Source of the DNA: Nonlabens dokdonensis DSW-6
GTDB taxonomy: Bacteria > Bacteroidota > Bacteroidia > Flavobacteriales > Flavobacteriaceae
NCBI RefSeq assembly: GCF_000332115.1
Contig: NC_020156.1
Span: 806,001 to 870,000 of the forward strand
DNA: 64,000 bases
Reading direction: 5' to 3'
Notes under the pieces: generated by a model
The model's input: the letters and a program-made list of their open reading frames with translations, nothing else
Told to the model about the DNA's origin: nothing
Database searches by the model: none
Shown here: piece after piece, positions 52,350 through 61,489 of the stretch
How the letters are laid out: each line of letters starts with the position of its first letter
How positions within the stretch are numbered: position 1 is the stretch's first letter
Position numbers and translations under genes: made by a program

Positions 52350-55300
52350 TTACTGCCCAACACTCGCCATACGCCTCATCGTGTCAAAGAGCGCTATTTT
52401 AAATGCATCATCTTTTGCATATAATCTATAAAGATCTAGTTCTTGTTTACGTTGCTTAGACATCACATCGTTCATGATTTTTTCAAAAGCGATACTTTTA
52501 TTTTGCTCGTCAGAATTATTTAAATATTTAGATTCAAAGTCTGGATGCGCCTTTATGGATTTTGTTAAACTAATAAACTTCACTCGTTGATCTTCTGGTG
52601 TGACTTCCCAACTTTGAAACCAGCGTTCATTAAAGCTTTGGATAATTAAATCTAGTGGATCCTTATCCTCGTCTGATCCATGAGCTCCTCTAGGATTTGG
52701 ATTTTGAGGATCTAAGGTGCTGTCTGAATCCTCTAAACCAATTTTCTCATTTAATCTTACGCGCTCTAAACCGTAAGTAGACAAATCAACCGATTCTAAT
52801 AGCTCGTCTAAACCATCAACATCTCCTGGTTTTACAGGCAATTTAGGTATCAAGAATTTTAGAAACCAATATAATTTTTCCCACACAACTATTTCAAAAG
52901 GCATGATAGATGCCATTTGTCCATAGATTTTCACAAACTGCTTGGCTTTAATCTTAAAATCAGCTTTATCATCATCTTCTAATTCTAATTCATGAATAAA
53001 GCGTTCGGCTGCACGTTCAATAATCGGACTCAACACTTGGGCATCTTCTTTATTGAAAAACTTAGTATTGAAATCTTCTACTTCATTCCACTCATAAACG
53101 CCTACGTCATCTAGCACTTCTTTTAGCTCATGCAACACATTTACATCTGTAGCTTCACTTAATGAAGTAGCTGTATAAAAAGGATCAAATGATGCTTTAA
53201 TATCAGCAGAAGAATTGAAAAAATCTAATACAAATACATCTTCTGTTTTCTTACCTAACTTGGTTGCTGCTCTGTTTAAACGCGATAAGGCTTGCACGGC
53301 TAGTACGCCTTGCAACTTTTTATCTACGTACATGGCACACAGTTTAGGTTGGTCAAAACCTGTTAAATACTTATTAGCAACCACTAATATTCTGTACTCA
53401 TCTTCATCAAACTTAATACGAGTATCTTTTTCGGCAAAGCCATTCATCTCTGCTTCTGTGTATTCTATACCATCCACTTCTTTACTACCAGAAAAGGCTA
53501 TTGCAATTTTAAATGGATGTCCTTTGTCTTTTAAAATAGATTGTAATGCTTTGTAATATCGTATCGCAGATTCTATGCTTTGGGTAACCACCATCGCTTT
53601 AGCTTTACCTTTAAGCTTTTTCTGATTGACTATTTTAGGAATAAAATGGTCTAGAATTATTTCTGCTTTGGTATTGATCGTTTGTTGATGTTGCTCTACA
53701 TAAGCACGTAATTTTTTTTGCGCTTTTGTAGAATCAAACAACGGATTCTCCTCAATAGACTTTTCTATTTCATAATAGCTTTTTAAAGTCGTGTAATTGG
53801 CTAATACGTCTAAAATAAAACCTTCTTCAATAGCCTGCTTCATAGAATATAAATGAAACGGTTTAAAACTACCATCGTCTTGTTGCACTCCAAACTTTTC
53901 TAGGGTAATAGGTTTAGGTGTTGCTGTAAAAGCTAGATAACTCGCATTACCACGCATTTTGCGCGACTGCATGGCTTGTACAATTTTATCTTGAGCATCT
54001 ACAGCTTCGTCTTCATGATACTGCTGTCCCATGGCTCTATTCATGTTATCATGTGCTGAACCACTTTGACTACTGTGTGCTTCATCAATAATTACTGCAA
54101 ATCTTTTGTCACTTAAATCTGCTATTCCATCTATGATAAATGGAAATTTTTGAATTGTAGTGATGATAATCTTTTTGCCTTGCTCTAGACTTGATCTTAA
54201 CTCTGCAGAGGAATATGCTGGAGCAATGATATTTTTAACTTCAGAAAAATCTGCGATGTTATCTCTTATTTGCTTGTCTAATAGTCGTCTATCTGTAACT
54301 ACAATAACCGAATCAAACAATGGTCGTTCTACATCTGTAATGCCTGGTACGTTACTATTTACTGGATAGGTTTCTATTAATTGATATGCTGCCCATGTAA
54401 TGGAATTGGATTTTCCAGAACCAGCAGAATGTTGTACTAAATACGTTTGTCCTACACCTTTATTACTAGCATCTTCAATAATTTTACGTACCACATCCAT
54501 CTGGTGGTAACGCGGGAAAAACAAAGTCTTACTTTGTAAAGGATCTTTCTTTTTACCATCTAATCGCACAAAATGCTGAATGATATTTGCGAGACTTTCT
54601 CTAGTAAACACTTCTTCCCATAGATATTGCGTGCGATGTCCTATGGCACCAGTAGGTAATTCTGGGTTGCCCTTACCATGTTTATTACCTTTATTAAATG
54701 GTAAGAAAAAAGTGTTTTTACCATTTAATTTAGTCGTCATATAGGCTTCGTCTGTGTCTACTGCAAAATGAACCACACAACGTGCAAATTGTAATAAGGG
54801 CTGTTTAGTATCGCGCTGGGTTTTATATTGATGTTGCCCATGCACTCTAGCGTTTTGACCTGTCCATGCATTTTTAAGCTCCATAGTTACCACAGGAAGA
54901 CCATTTATAAACAAGACCATGTCTATTTCTTCACGTGGATTGTCTATACTGTAACGCAATTGTCTGGTCTCACTAAAACGATTTTTAGCAAAATTATCTT
55001 TTACTTGCTGGCTGCTACTCGCTAGCGGCAATTGATAAAACAGCGTAAAATGAGCATCATCTACTTGTAAACCCTTTTTAAGCAGATACAGAATACCATA
55101 CTTTTTCACCAAACGATCATAACGGTTTAGAATTTTTAATTTCCAATCGCCTTGCTTTTGTAGCTTTTCTAGTTCTTCCTTTTGAGTACTTTCTAAAAAA
55201 TCCCAAAAGAACTGCTCATCTATGGCAAACTGTGCATTAAAATTACTGGCTTGTCCTATGTAATAGCCTTTACCAGTTCTATAGATTTCACCGCTTTCGC

Positions 55301-55409
55301 GAAAACCGTCTACTGATTCACCACTTGCTTTGATCTCTTCTAGGTTAGTTCCAGTGAGGTGTTTTTCTATGGCTGCTTCTAGAGCTTGTTCGTTGGTTTG
55401 GCTATGCAT
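52350..55409 (-). CDS. hsdR: Type I restriction enzyme, R subunit
   Basis: 1019 residues. An N-terminal PD-(D/E)xK nuclease (EEIDMVLFINGLPVVTMELKN region near 160, Asp ... ExK) is followed by SF2 helicase motor domains: Walker A in HSAGSGKSNSI near 335, DEAH in IIDEAHSSQSG near 445, and motif VI-like ALSRLNRAA near 715. The C-terminal helical part binds the HsdM2S core. It translocates and cleaves unmodified DNA. It is the last gene of the operon and overlaps the DUF262 gene by 8 bases. A decayed palindrome copy encodes GFRESG at 35-40. Confidence 0.96.
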   Translation of the reverse strand: MHSQTNEQALEAAIEKHLTGTNLEEIKASGESVDGFRESGEIYRTGKGYYIGQASNFNAQFAIDEQFFWDFLESTQKEELEKLQKQGDWKLKILNRYDRLVKKYGILYLLKKGLQVDDAHFTLFYQLPLASSSQQVKDNFAKNRFSETRQLRYSIDNPREEIDMVLFINGLPVVTMELKNAWTGQNARVHGQHQYKTQRDTKQPLLQFARCVVHFAVDTDEAYMTTKLNGKNTFFLPFNKGNKHGKGNPELPTGAIGHRTQYLWEEVFTRESLANIIQHFVRLDGKKKDPLQSKTLFFPRYHQMDVVRKIIEDASNKGVGQTYLVQHSAGSGKSNSITWAAYQLIETYPVNSNVPGITDVERPLFDSVIVVTDRRLLDKQIRDNIADFSEVKNIIAPAYSSAELRSSLEQGKKIIITTIQKFPFIIDGIADLSDKRFAVIIDEAHSSQSGSAHDNMNRAMGQQYHEDEAVDAQDKIVQAMQSRKMRGNASYLAFTATPKPITLEKFGVQQDDGSFKPFHLYSMKQAIEEGFILDVLANYTTLKSYYEIEKSIEENPLFDSTKAQKKLRAYVEQHQQTINTKAEIILDHFIPKIVNQKKLKGKAKAMVVTQSIESAIRYYKALQSILKDKGHPFKIAIAFSGSKEVDGIEYTEAEMNGFAEKDTRIKFDEDEYRILVVANKYLTGFDQPKLCAMYVDKKLQGVLAVQALSRLNRAATKLGKKTEDVFVLDFFNSSADIKASFDPFYTATSLSEATDVNVLHELKEVLDDVGVYEWNEVEDFNTKFFNKEDAQVLSPIIERAAERFIHELELEDDDKADFKIKAKQFVKIYGQMASIMPFEIVVWEKLYWFLKFLIPKLPVKPGDVDGLDELLESVDLSTYGLERVRLNEKIGLEDSDSTLDPQNPNPRGAHGSDEDKDPLDLIIQSFNERWFQSWEVTPEDQRVKFISLTKSIKAHPDFESKYLNNSDEQNKSIAFEKIMNDVMSKQRKQELDLYRLYAKDDAFKIALFDTMRRMASVGQ
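55292..55307. repeat. Dispersed palindrome copy 12, decayed (in hsdR)
   Basis: CGCTTTCGCGAAAACC: the left half is intact, the last three bases differ in two places. It is read in the RFRESG frame. Confidence 0.6.
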
Positions 55410-57486
55410 TTTGTAATTGTTTTAGTAATGTTTCAAAATCAGCATCTTTAATTTCATTTTTTTGAATATCAACTATTCGCAATTCATTATCGTGCCACTG
55501 TGTATTGTAATGTTGAAAATATAATTTTCTATTAAAAATTGAGTTCAATTCTTTTTCTCCGTAATAAACTCCTATATTTTTTCCTTTACTCCAATCCCAA
55601 TTATAATTGAGTTTTAAACTCAATAAATAATAAATATAGAGTTGTTCTTTAGGCATTTCTTCCTCTTTTAATTCCGTTAAATTTTTATAATTAGATAAAA
55701 ATGCTTGCTGTTTATTAGCTATAAAACTTGCATACGCACCATTATAAGCATAAAATTCTTTAAGCATATTTAATATATGCTCTCTTTTGAACCAGTCATC
55801 ATATATTTTTATTCTATTACCTAGTTGAATAAATGAGTTATAAGGTATTAACTCTGATTTAATAGAATTCTCGTTTTCTAAAAATCCAGCATATTTTGAC
55901 CATAACTTTTCAAAAACTGAAATATTAAATTTGTGCGCATTTATTTCTCTTGTTATATAAATTAAATGCGCTATTTTACCTCGTAATAAATGATGGTCTT
56001 CAGCTATGCCAAAAGCTGTTCTTATTTGCTCCTTCTCGTCCTTATCTTTTGAAGTTTGAACAACAGATAACTTTAATACTTCTTCTGCATTAAAAATAGA
56101 CTTGTATTCATTTTCAAAACTCAAGATATCATCAAACTTAAAATCTACACTTAATTCATTTAAAAACTTAATACTATATATGGATTGTGTTGCAGCTGTT
56201 TTACCAATAGTTTCGTCTAAACGAAGATTATATAGCAATCTGTTTAACCTTATTAAATCTATAACATCAAAAGATTGCTTATCATATATACAATGTTTTT
56301 TAATGAAATATAAAAAAGGTAACAATCTAAAATGGTCTATTTGAGAAAGATTACCTGACAACCATTTTTTGTTAATTAAGTTTATATAAATTGTTTTAAA
56401 CTGTGTTTCTTTAAAATACTCATCAAAATAAAAAACAACGGTTTTAAAATACTTTTCAATATCAAAAATTTCAACGTTAGTTTGCTTGATGTTTATAGAT
56501 TGTTTTCCTCGAATAATATCTGCAAAATTTTCAATTTCATCCGTAGTTAATTCGTTATTATTTTGATATCTATTTTCAATAGATTTTAATAACTGACACC
56601 AACTTAAAAATGTATTAAATCCTTTATCGGCATTTTCATTATCATCTTTATTTACCCAAAAATAATCTTGCCAATCTTCCCAGAGTTTACCGTATTTATT
56701 TTTTTCTTCTGTTGTATCTAACTTACTTAATAAGTCTGCTTTTATATTTTCATTGGCTTGCATTTGCTCTCCACGAGCATTCATATAAATATAAAGTTCC
56801 TCACCTTGCTCGCTTATATTGGTATCAAAATACCAGAACTCTACATATTCTTCTATGTACTTATAAAAAGCTTCTAAATTGTTTGGTAAGTTATTTTCAT
56901 AATATTCCTGAATACTTTGAAAGTTCTCTATTAAACTTTTTATGGTAGTATCAGAATCATATTTGTTACTGTAATACCAGTTTTGGTTGGTGAAATCTGT
57001 ATTACTGCTTAATGCTAATGCAGTAAATTGTTGCAAAAAATGATGTGCCGATTCTCTTACCTTGTAATCTAGTTTTAAAAATCCATCCGTTAAATATGTT
57101 TTCTTGAATTTTTCATTTAGGCTTTCATTTTTTGACGCCAATACTAACAACATTAAAAAAATAGTGGTAATGCGCTGTTGCCCATCAATTAAAAAGTAGT
57201 TCCCTGAATATTGGTCGTCATTATAAGCATAAATAAAACCAATATTAGAACCATTGTTTCTCTTTTTATAAAAGCTTTCAAATGCGGTTTCTAAGTCATT
57301 ATCTATAGTTTCAATTCTAGGAACTTGAACGGTTAAGAACGATTCAAAATCTTTTTTTATTGAATTTAGCAAACCTATAACCTGTTCTTCTGCCCAAACA
57401 TAATCGCGTTGTATTTCTGGAATTATAATTTGTTGAACATACCTATTCACAAACAGTTCTTTTACGCTGTATTTTCCTGCTTTCAT
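55402..57486 (-). CDS. DUF262 protein, GmrS-like, no HNH domain seen
   Basis: 694 residues. The N-terminal DUF262 module has IPEIQRDYVWAEEQ near 22-35 and the nucleotide-loop motif LIDGQQRITT at 99-108, with YMNARGEQMQANENIKADLL near 240. No HxxP/HNH-like signature of DUF1524 is visible in the remaining 400 residues. DUF262 is the GmrS/BrxU-type NTP-sensing domain of modification-dependent restriction. It lies between the DUF262/DUF1524 gene (4-base ATGA overlap) and hsdR (8-base overlap). The two DUF262 proteins may form a complex, one regulatory and one nucleolytic. Base composition is markedly AT-richer than hsdM and hsdR. Confidence 0.88.
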   Translation of the reverse strand: MKAGKYSVKELFVNRYVQQIIIPEIQRDYVWAEEQVIGLLNSIKKDFESFLTVQVPRIETIDNDLETAFESFYKKRNNGSNIGFIYAYNDDQYSGNYFLIDGQQRITTIFLMLLVLASKNESLNEKFKKTYLTDGFLKLDYKVRESAHHFLQQFTALALSSNTDFTNQNWYYSNKYDSDTTIKSLIENFQSIQEYYENNLPNNLEAFYKYIEEYVEFWYFDTNISEQGEELYIYMNARGEQMQANENIKADLLSKLDTTEEKNKYGKLWEDWQDYFWVNKDDNENADKGFNTFLSWCQLLKSIENRYQNNNELTTDEIENFADIIRGKQSINIKQTNVEIFDIEKYFKTVVFYFDEYFKETQFKTIYINLINKKWLSGNLSQIDHFRLLPFLYFIKKHCIYDKQSFDVIDLIRLNRLLYNLRLDETIGKTAATQSIYSIKFLNELSVDFKFDDILSFENEYKSIFNAEEVLKLSVVQTSKDKDEKEQIRTAFGIAEDHHLLRGKIAHLIYITREINAHKFNISVFEKLWSKYAGFLENENSIKSELIPYNSFIQLGNRIKIYDDWFKREHILNMLKEFYAYNGAYASFIANKQQAFLSNYKNLTELKEEEMPKEQLYIYYLLSLKLNYNWDWSKGKNIGVYYGEKELNSIFNRKLYFQHYNTQWHDNELRIVDIQKNEIKDADFETLLKQLQNA

Positions 57487-59258
57487 TTTTCTACAGTTTT
57501 AGCGTTAAAATTATTTACGGATTCTTTTAGACCTAAGGTAGTTTTTATATGAATTTTATGAGCTTCAATATCGTCAATAGACCAAAGACTCATTCGACTT
57601 GTATCTGCATTTTTAAACATTTTACTAAACACATCAAAAGTGTGTTTAGGTACAAAACTACCTATTTGAATACGCTTTAGGATATTATCTCTTTTTTCAT
57701 CAAAAAATTTGTTACCATTAGACGCATTGTCCTTTCCTGATAACAAGCACATATTGCCAATACCATTTAAAGCAGGATGCTCTTTTAGTGCTCTATAATA
57801 TACTTGCTTTTGGGTATCTTCTCTTGTTTCTAGTTCTAAGACATCTTTAACCTCTTGTGTAATGGTTTCACCTAAAATGTTATATATGGCATCTTTGTGT
57901 TTTTGCTTTAAAACATTTTTTTTGCCTTCTGGTGTTTGCGGAAAAATATGTTCCAGAGACCATTTTTGTTTGTCAAACTCATAGAAATTGAATCGTATAT
58001 TTTCTTGACCTTCTATAAATACATTTAATGCTAGTAATATGTGGTGTAAACTATCTGGTGTTTCTTCGTATGACAAATCGCTTACATCTAGGTCTTTTAA
58101 AAATTCTTCTTTGTCTGTTTCTAATTTATGTATTAAATCTGTTTTAGTATCTATTTTTAATAAATCGTTTAAAAAAGTCAAGTTATTTTTGTTACTGTTT
58201 TTTGCAAATCTGCAATACCCAATTAGGTTGTAAATTTGAGTATGGTAAAACCAATCGTCTAGCTTGTTTTTAACCGCTTTAAGTTTATCAAAGGTTTGTA
58301 CATAATTGTTATGCTCCAAGAAAAAATTAAACAACGGGAAATCTTTGGCACTTGCACTTTTGTTTATAGATAATGTTTCGTTTTCTAAAGCATAGGCAAC
58401 CAGCTTTAACAACTCTTGCATTGCATTATTTTTGTTATTGAAATAAAAACCTTTAATATCCTCTTTGTTTGCCCAGGTTGCCAACTCGTCCCAATGTTTA
58501 CCCACATTGGCTCTAATTTCCATTACTTGTTTAAAACTATATTTATGTTTTCTACCAATTTTTGTGATTAATAAACCTTTAATTAACTCTGCTTCAGTCA
58601 GCGGAACTTTATTACTATTTAAGTTTTTAAAAACGGTTTCACTTTCTATATGAGATTCTATTGAGTTTACAATCAGTTTTACATTGTTGATTAAGTAATT
58701 ATAAAACAAACCCAAGTCTTTTTTTCCTTTAAAAAACGTAGCCGATTTTTGAAGGGCAGAAAATATATAAAAGACATCTTGCTTATTTAAGCTTTCGTCT
58801 GCACTAAAATCTTTCCAAGTGGTGACTAAAACTGCGTTTAACGCTTCTGTTGGATACACATGATTGGTAAAAATATTATCTCTTATGGCATAATCTAATT
58901 TGTTAAAAGAGATATTTTCCAACTCTAATTGTGCAGATAAAACGGCTAAAATGATAGACAAGGTGGTTAGACGCTGTTGACCGTCTATAACCTCTAAACA
59001 ACTTGTATTTTTTAGTGCTATTTTTTTAACGGTAATGTATTGTAAATAATACTCTTTACTTTCTTGATTTTCGTAGCTTATAAAAGCATTCCATAAATCA
59101 TTTAATAAAATACTTACTGCACCATTTTTAGTCGATGCCCATTTGTAACCACGTTGGTAAGCTGCAATATGATAATAACTACAATCGTATTGCGTTAAGC
59201 ACCCATTTTGGTTATGGCTATTAAAAATATGTTCTATGCTAAAAATTAACTCTTTCAT
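57483..59258 (-). CDS. DUF262-DUF1524 (GmrSD-like) nuclease
   Basis: 591 residues from the ATG at 59256-59258; the open frame reaches a TTG at 59267 inside hsdS, which is rejected. DUF262: YQRGYKWA at 34-41 and VIDGQQRLTTL at 90-100, with FKNLNSNKVPLTEAELIKGLL near 210. DUF1524 HNH nuclease: WSLEHIFPQT near 435 and GNMCLLSGKDNASNGNKFF near 520. GmrSD enzymes cut modified (for example glucosylated) phage DNA. It starts 2 bases after the hsdS stop. Confidence 0.92.
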   Translation of the reverse strand: MKELIFSIEHIFNSHNQNGCLTQYDCSYYHIAAYQRGYKWASTKNGAVSILLNDLWNAFISYENQESKEYYLQYITVKKIALKNTSCLEVIDGQQRLTTLSIILAVLSAQLELENISFNKLDYAIRDNIFTNHVYPTEALNAVLVTTWKDFSADESLNKQDVFYIFSALQKSATFFKGKKDLGLFYNYLINNVKLIVNSIESHIESETVFKNLNSNKVPLTEAELIKGLLITKIGRKHKYSFKQVMEIRANVGKHWDELATWANKEDIKGFYFNNKNNAMQELLKLVAYALENETLSINKSASAKDFPLFNFFLEHNNYVQTFDKLKAVKNKLDDWFYHTQIYNLIGYCRFAKNSNKNNLTFLNDLLKIDTKTDLIHKLETDKEEFLKDLDVSDLSYEETPDSLHHILLALNVFIEGQENIRFNFYEFDKQKWSLEHIFPQTPEGKKNVLKQKHKDAIYNILGETITQEVKDVLELETREDTQKQVYYRALKEHPALNGIGNMCLLSGKDNASNGNKFFDEKRDNILKRIQIGSFVPKHTFDVFSKMFKNADTSRMSLWSIDDIEAHKIHIKTTLGLKESVNNFNAKTVEK

Positions 59259-59260
59259 AC

Positions 59261-60505
59261 CTAACAAACCCTAACCTTCCCAGTAACAACCCCATTAATC
59301 AAACTACTCTTATACTCGGTTAACTTCTCGATCTCTTGCTGCTTTAAAGCTATAGCCGTTTCTATTTTTTCTGAAGCGGTTTCTATATAAGCTGAAATTT
59401 CTTTTTGTTCTGAAAGTGGTGGATAAGGAAACCTTTCGTTCTTAATTACTCCTACGGCTATTCCTGGTTGTGCTGCTGATTGTGATAGGCGATTGAAATC
59501 CGCTACTTTTATTGTTTCTCCCAACCATAACGTATCTTCGTTATTTATTGGATAGACAACAACTGCGTGCTCTGTAGCATAAAATTTTCCATCTGCATAA
59601 TTTACATTTCCACATAATGCGCCTTGCCGACCAATTAAAGCATATAAACCATCGTTAGTGTAATTTTCACAATATGCTCTAAATCCGTTTCCACCATAAA
59701 CAGGATACCCTTCTTCTTTAAAATCATCAGAAGATATAAACTCTCCACTTTGAAGGTTAGAAATAAACTTTAATGCCTTCACTTCCCAATGCTCCGGAAT
59801 CTCCCCAATCCACTCCACACCAGCGTTTTTCAAGGTCACACTATTATCTAGTCCACGAGTCACCGCTTGGTGTATTAAAATTTGCTTGCGCTCTTTAAGC
59901 AAACTGATTTGTTGCTCTTTAATGGCAATAGCATCCTCTATTTTACTGGTTTTATCGTCTAAAAATTGAGCGATGGCGGTTTGTTCTGGAAGTGGTGGAA
60001 ATGGAAACGGAAATCTTTTAAAATCCCAAAAACTTATATTCTGTCTTAGTCCAGAACCTAAACCATAAATGACTTTATTTATATCAATTGTATGTAAATA
60101 ATAATGATAAAACGAGTTAGAATACTTTTCCTTAACTCTTAAGTTAATATAAGCACTAGTAATAATTCCATGATCTTTTGCTAAACCAGTCCTTAAACTT
60201 GTCTTATCATTCTGTAAATCTGTTGGCCTAATAATTATATCTCCAGGTTTAACTAATTGATAAGTTTCAAAGGATTCAGGAACTAAACCTGTTAGTTTTT
60301 CTTTTGGTTTCACTATAACATTTCCATAGCTTAATGAAAGTACTGTTTTTTGAATAAAACCTATATTTTTTTCTTTGCTTTCATTTAATATTGTAAGACC
60401 AGGTTTCACCTGCCAATTCTCAGGAATTTCACCCAACCATTCCACGCCACTATCTTTATAGCTCGCATAACGCTCTATATTTTTTACAGCCGTTTTACTT
60501 TCCAT
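59261..60505 (-). CDS. hsdS: Type I restriction-modification specificity subunit
   Basis: 414 residues with two target-recognition domains, each introduced by a repeated segment (GVEWLGEIPENW near 18, GVEWIGEIPEHW near 230) and closed by a conserved helix (PPLPEQTAIAQFLDDKTSKI near 170, PPLSEQKEISAYIETASEKI near 360). The two domains set a bipartite target that cannot be predicted here. It overlaps rhuM by 11 bases. No second or partial hsdS copy and no recombinase gene is in the window, so shuffling is not indicated. Confidence 0.95.
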   Translation of the reverse strand: MESKTAVKNIERYASYKDSGVEWLGEIPENWQVKPGLTILNESKEKNIGFIQKTVLSLSYGNVIVKPKEKLTGLVPESFETYQLVKPGDIIIRPTDLQNDKTSLRTGLAKDHGIITSAYINLRVKEKYSNSFYHYYLHTIDINKVIYGLGSGLRQNISFWDFKRFPFPFPPLPEQTAIAQFLDDKTSKIEDAIAIKEQQISLLKERKQILIHQAVTRGLDNSVTLKNAGVEWIGEIPEHWEVKALKFISNLQSGEFISSDDFKEEGYPVYGGNGFRAYCENYTNDGLYALIGRQGALCGNVNYADGKFYATEHAVVVYPINNEDTLWLGETIKVADFNRLSQSAAQPGIAVGVIKNERFPYPPLSEQKEISAYIETASEKIETAIALKQQEIEKLTEYKSSLINGVVTGKVRVC

Positions 60506-61487
60506 CCTTCTTCTTTTTTAGCTGTTTATTAGTGATTTCTAAATGTTTTATAAAGTCTTTTTCTACTTTAGAGAGTTCGTTCTTGATCTGTTCTTTATAG
60601 CTGTTATAGTTTTCAGTAGCTTTTTCTAGTGCCTTTTTATGACTTACGGTTCCTGCATGCGTCAGGATATCGTTACCGGTCATTTGTATAAAGTCGTCAG
60701 CTCTTTGCAACCAGTCTTTCATGTACATGGGTTTACGATTAAGTGCCTGTAATTCTGCTAGCTCTAAATAAGCGGTTACCATACGGTTAAGCACGTTCAT
60801 TTCTTGCTCATTGAGGTAATTCTTTGCAATGGTAGTTTCTTTCTTAGTAGGTTGTTCTCCTTTAAAACTCGTCAAACCTAAATAGGGTTTTGCGGCATCG
60901 ATGCGGTTATAAATAACCTCTGCCGCAGTCTGTCCATGTGCTGCCCAGTGCATTTTATTCTGTATGGTTTTAAAGAAGCGTTGCGAGGTTTTTGCTTTAG
61001 GATCATAATCCACACTGGTCGCATAAATGTCCAGTACTTTGCGCCAAAACACTTTTTCTGAGGCTCGTATATCACGTATGCGTTCCAGTAGCTCCTCAAA
61101 ATAATTACCACCACCAGCTTCTTTTAACAAATCATCATTAAGTGTAAATCCTTTTACAATATATTCTCGCAACCGCTGTGTTGCCCAAATCCTAAACTGA
61201 GTGCCACGCAACGACTTTACACGATAACCTACTGAGATGATCACGTCCAGGTTGTAAAATTTAACAGGCCTGTCTGAACCACTAATGTGCAAATGTTGCA
61301 CATTGCTTTTTTCTTGTAGTTCTCCTTCTTTAAAAATCTTCCCTATATGCTTAGTGATCACACTGCGTTCCCTATCAAAAAGCACACTCATTTGTTCTTG
61401 AGACAACCAGACGGTTTCATTTTCTAATCGTGTCTGGATCTTAGTCTGTCCATCTTCAGTCTGGTATATGATGATTTGTGATTCCAT
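60495..61487 (-). CDS. rhuM: RhuM-family protein
   Basis: 330 residues. VWLSQEQMSVLFDRERSVITKH near 28 and VISVGYRVKSLRGTQFRIWA near 85 are the RhuM (virulence_RhuM) signatures: a DNA-binding-like N-terminal module, then a helical C-terminus. RhuM genes are known from Salmonella pathogenicity island 3 and very often sit inside type I restriction operons, with unknown role. Here it lies between hsdM (2-base gap) and hsdS (11-base overlap). Confidence 0.92.
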   Translation of the reverse strand: MESQIIIYQTEDGQTKIQTRLENETVWLSQEQMSVLFDRERSVITKHIGKIFKEGELQEKSNVQHLHISGSDRPVKFYNLDVIISVGYRVKSLRGTQFRIWATQRLREYIVKGFTLNDDLLKEAGGGNYFEELLERIRDIRASEKVFWRKVLDIYATSVDYDPKAKTSQRFFKTIQNKMHWAAHGQTAAEVIYNRIDAAKPYLGLTSFKGEQPTKKETTIAKNYLNEQEMNVLNRMVTAYLELAELQALNRKPMYMKDWLQRADDFIQMTGNDILTHAGTVSHKKALEKATENYNSYKEQIKNELSKVEKDFIKHLEITNKQLKKKKDGK

Positions 61488-61489
61488 AA

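Noticed and set aside
59261..60505. Phase-variable hsdS by domain shuffling
   Set aside because: Only one hsdS, no inverted partial copies and no recombinase gene in the window.
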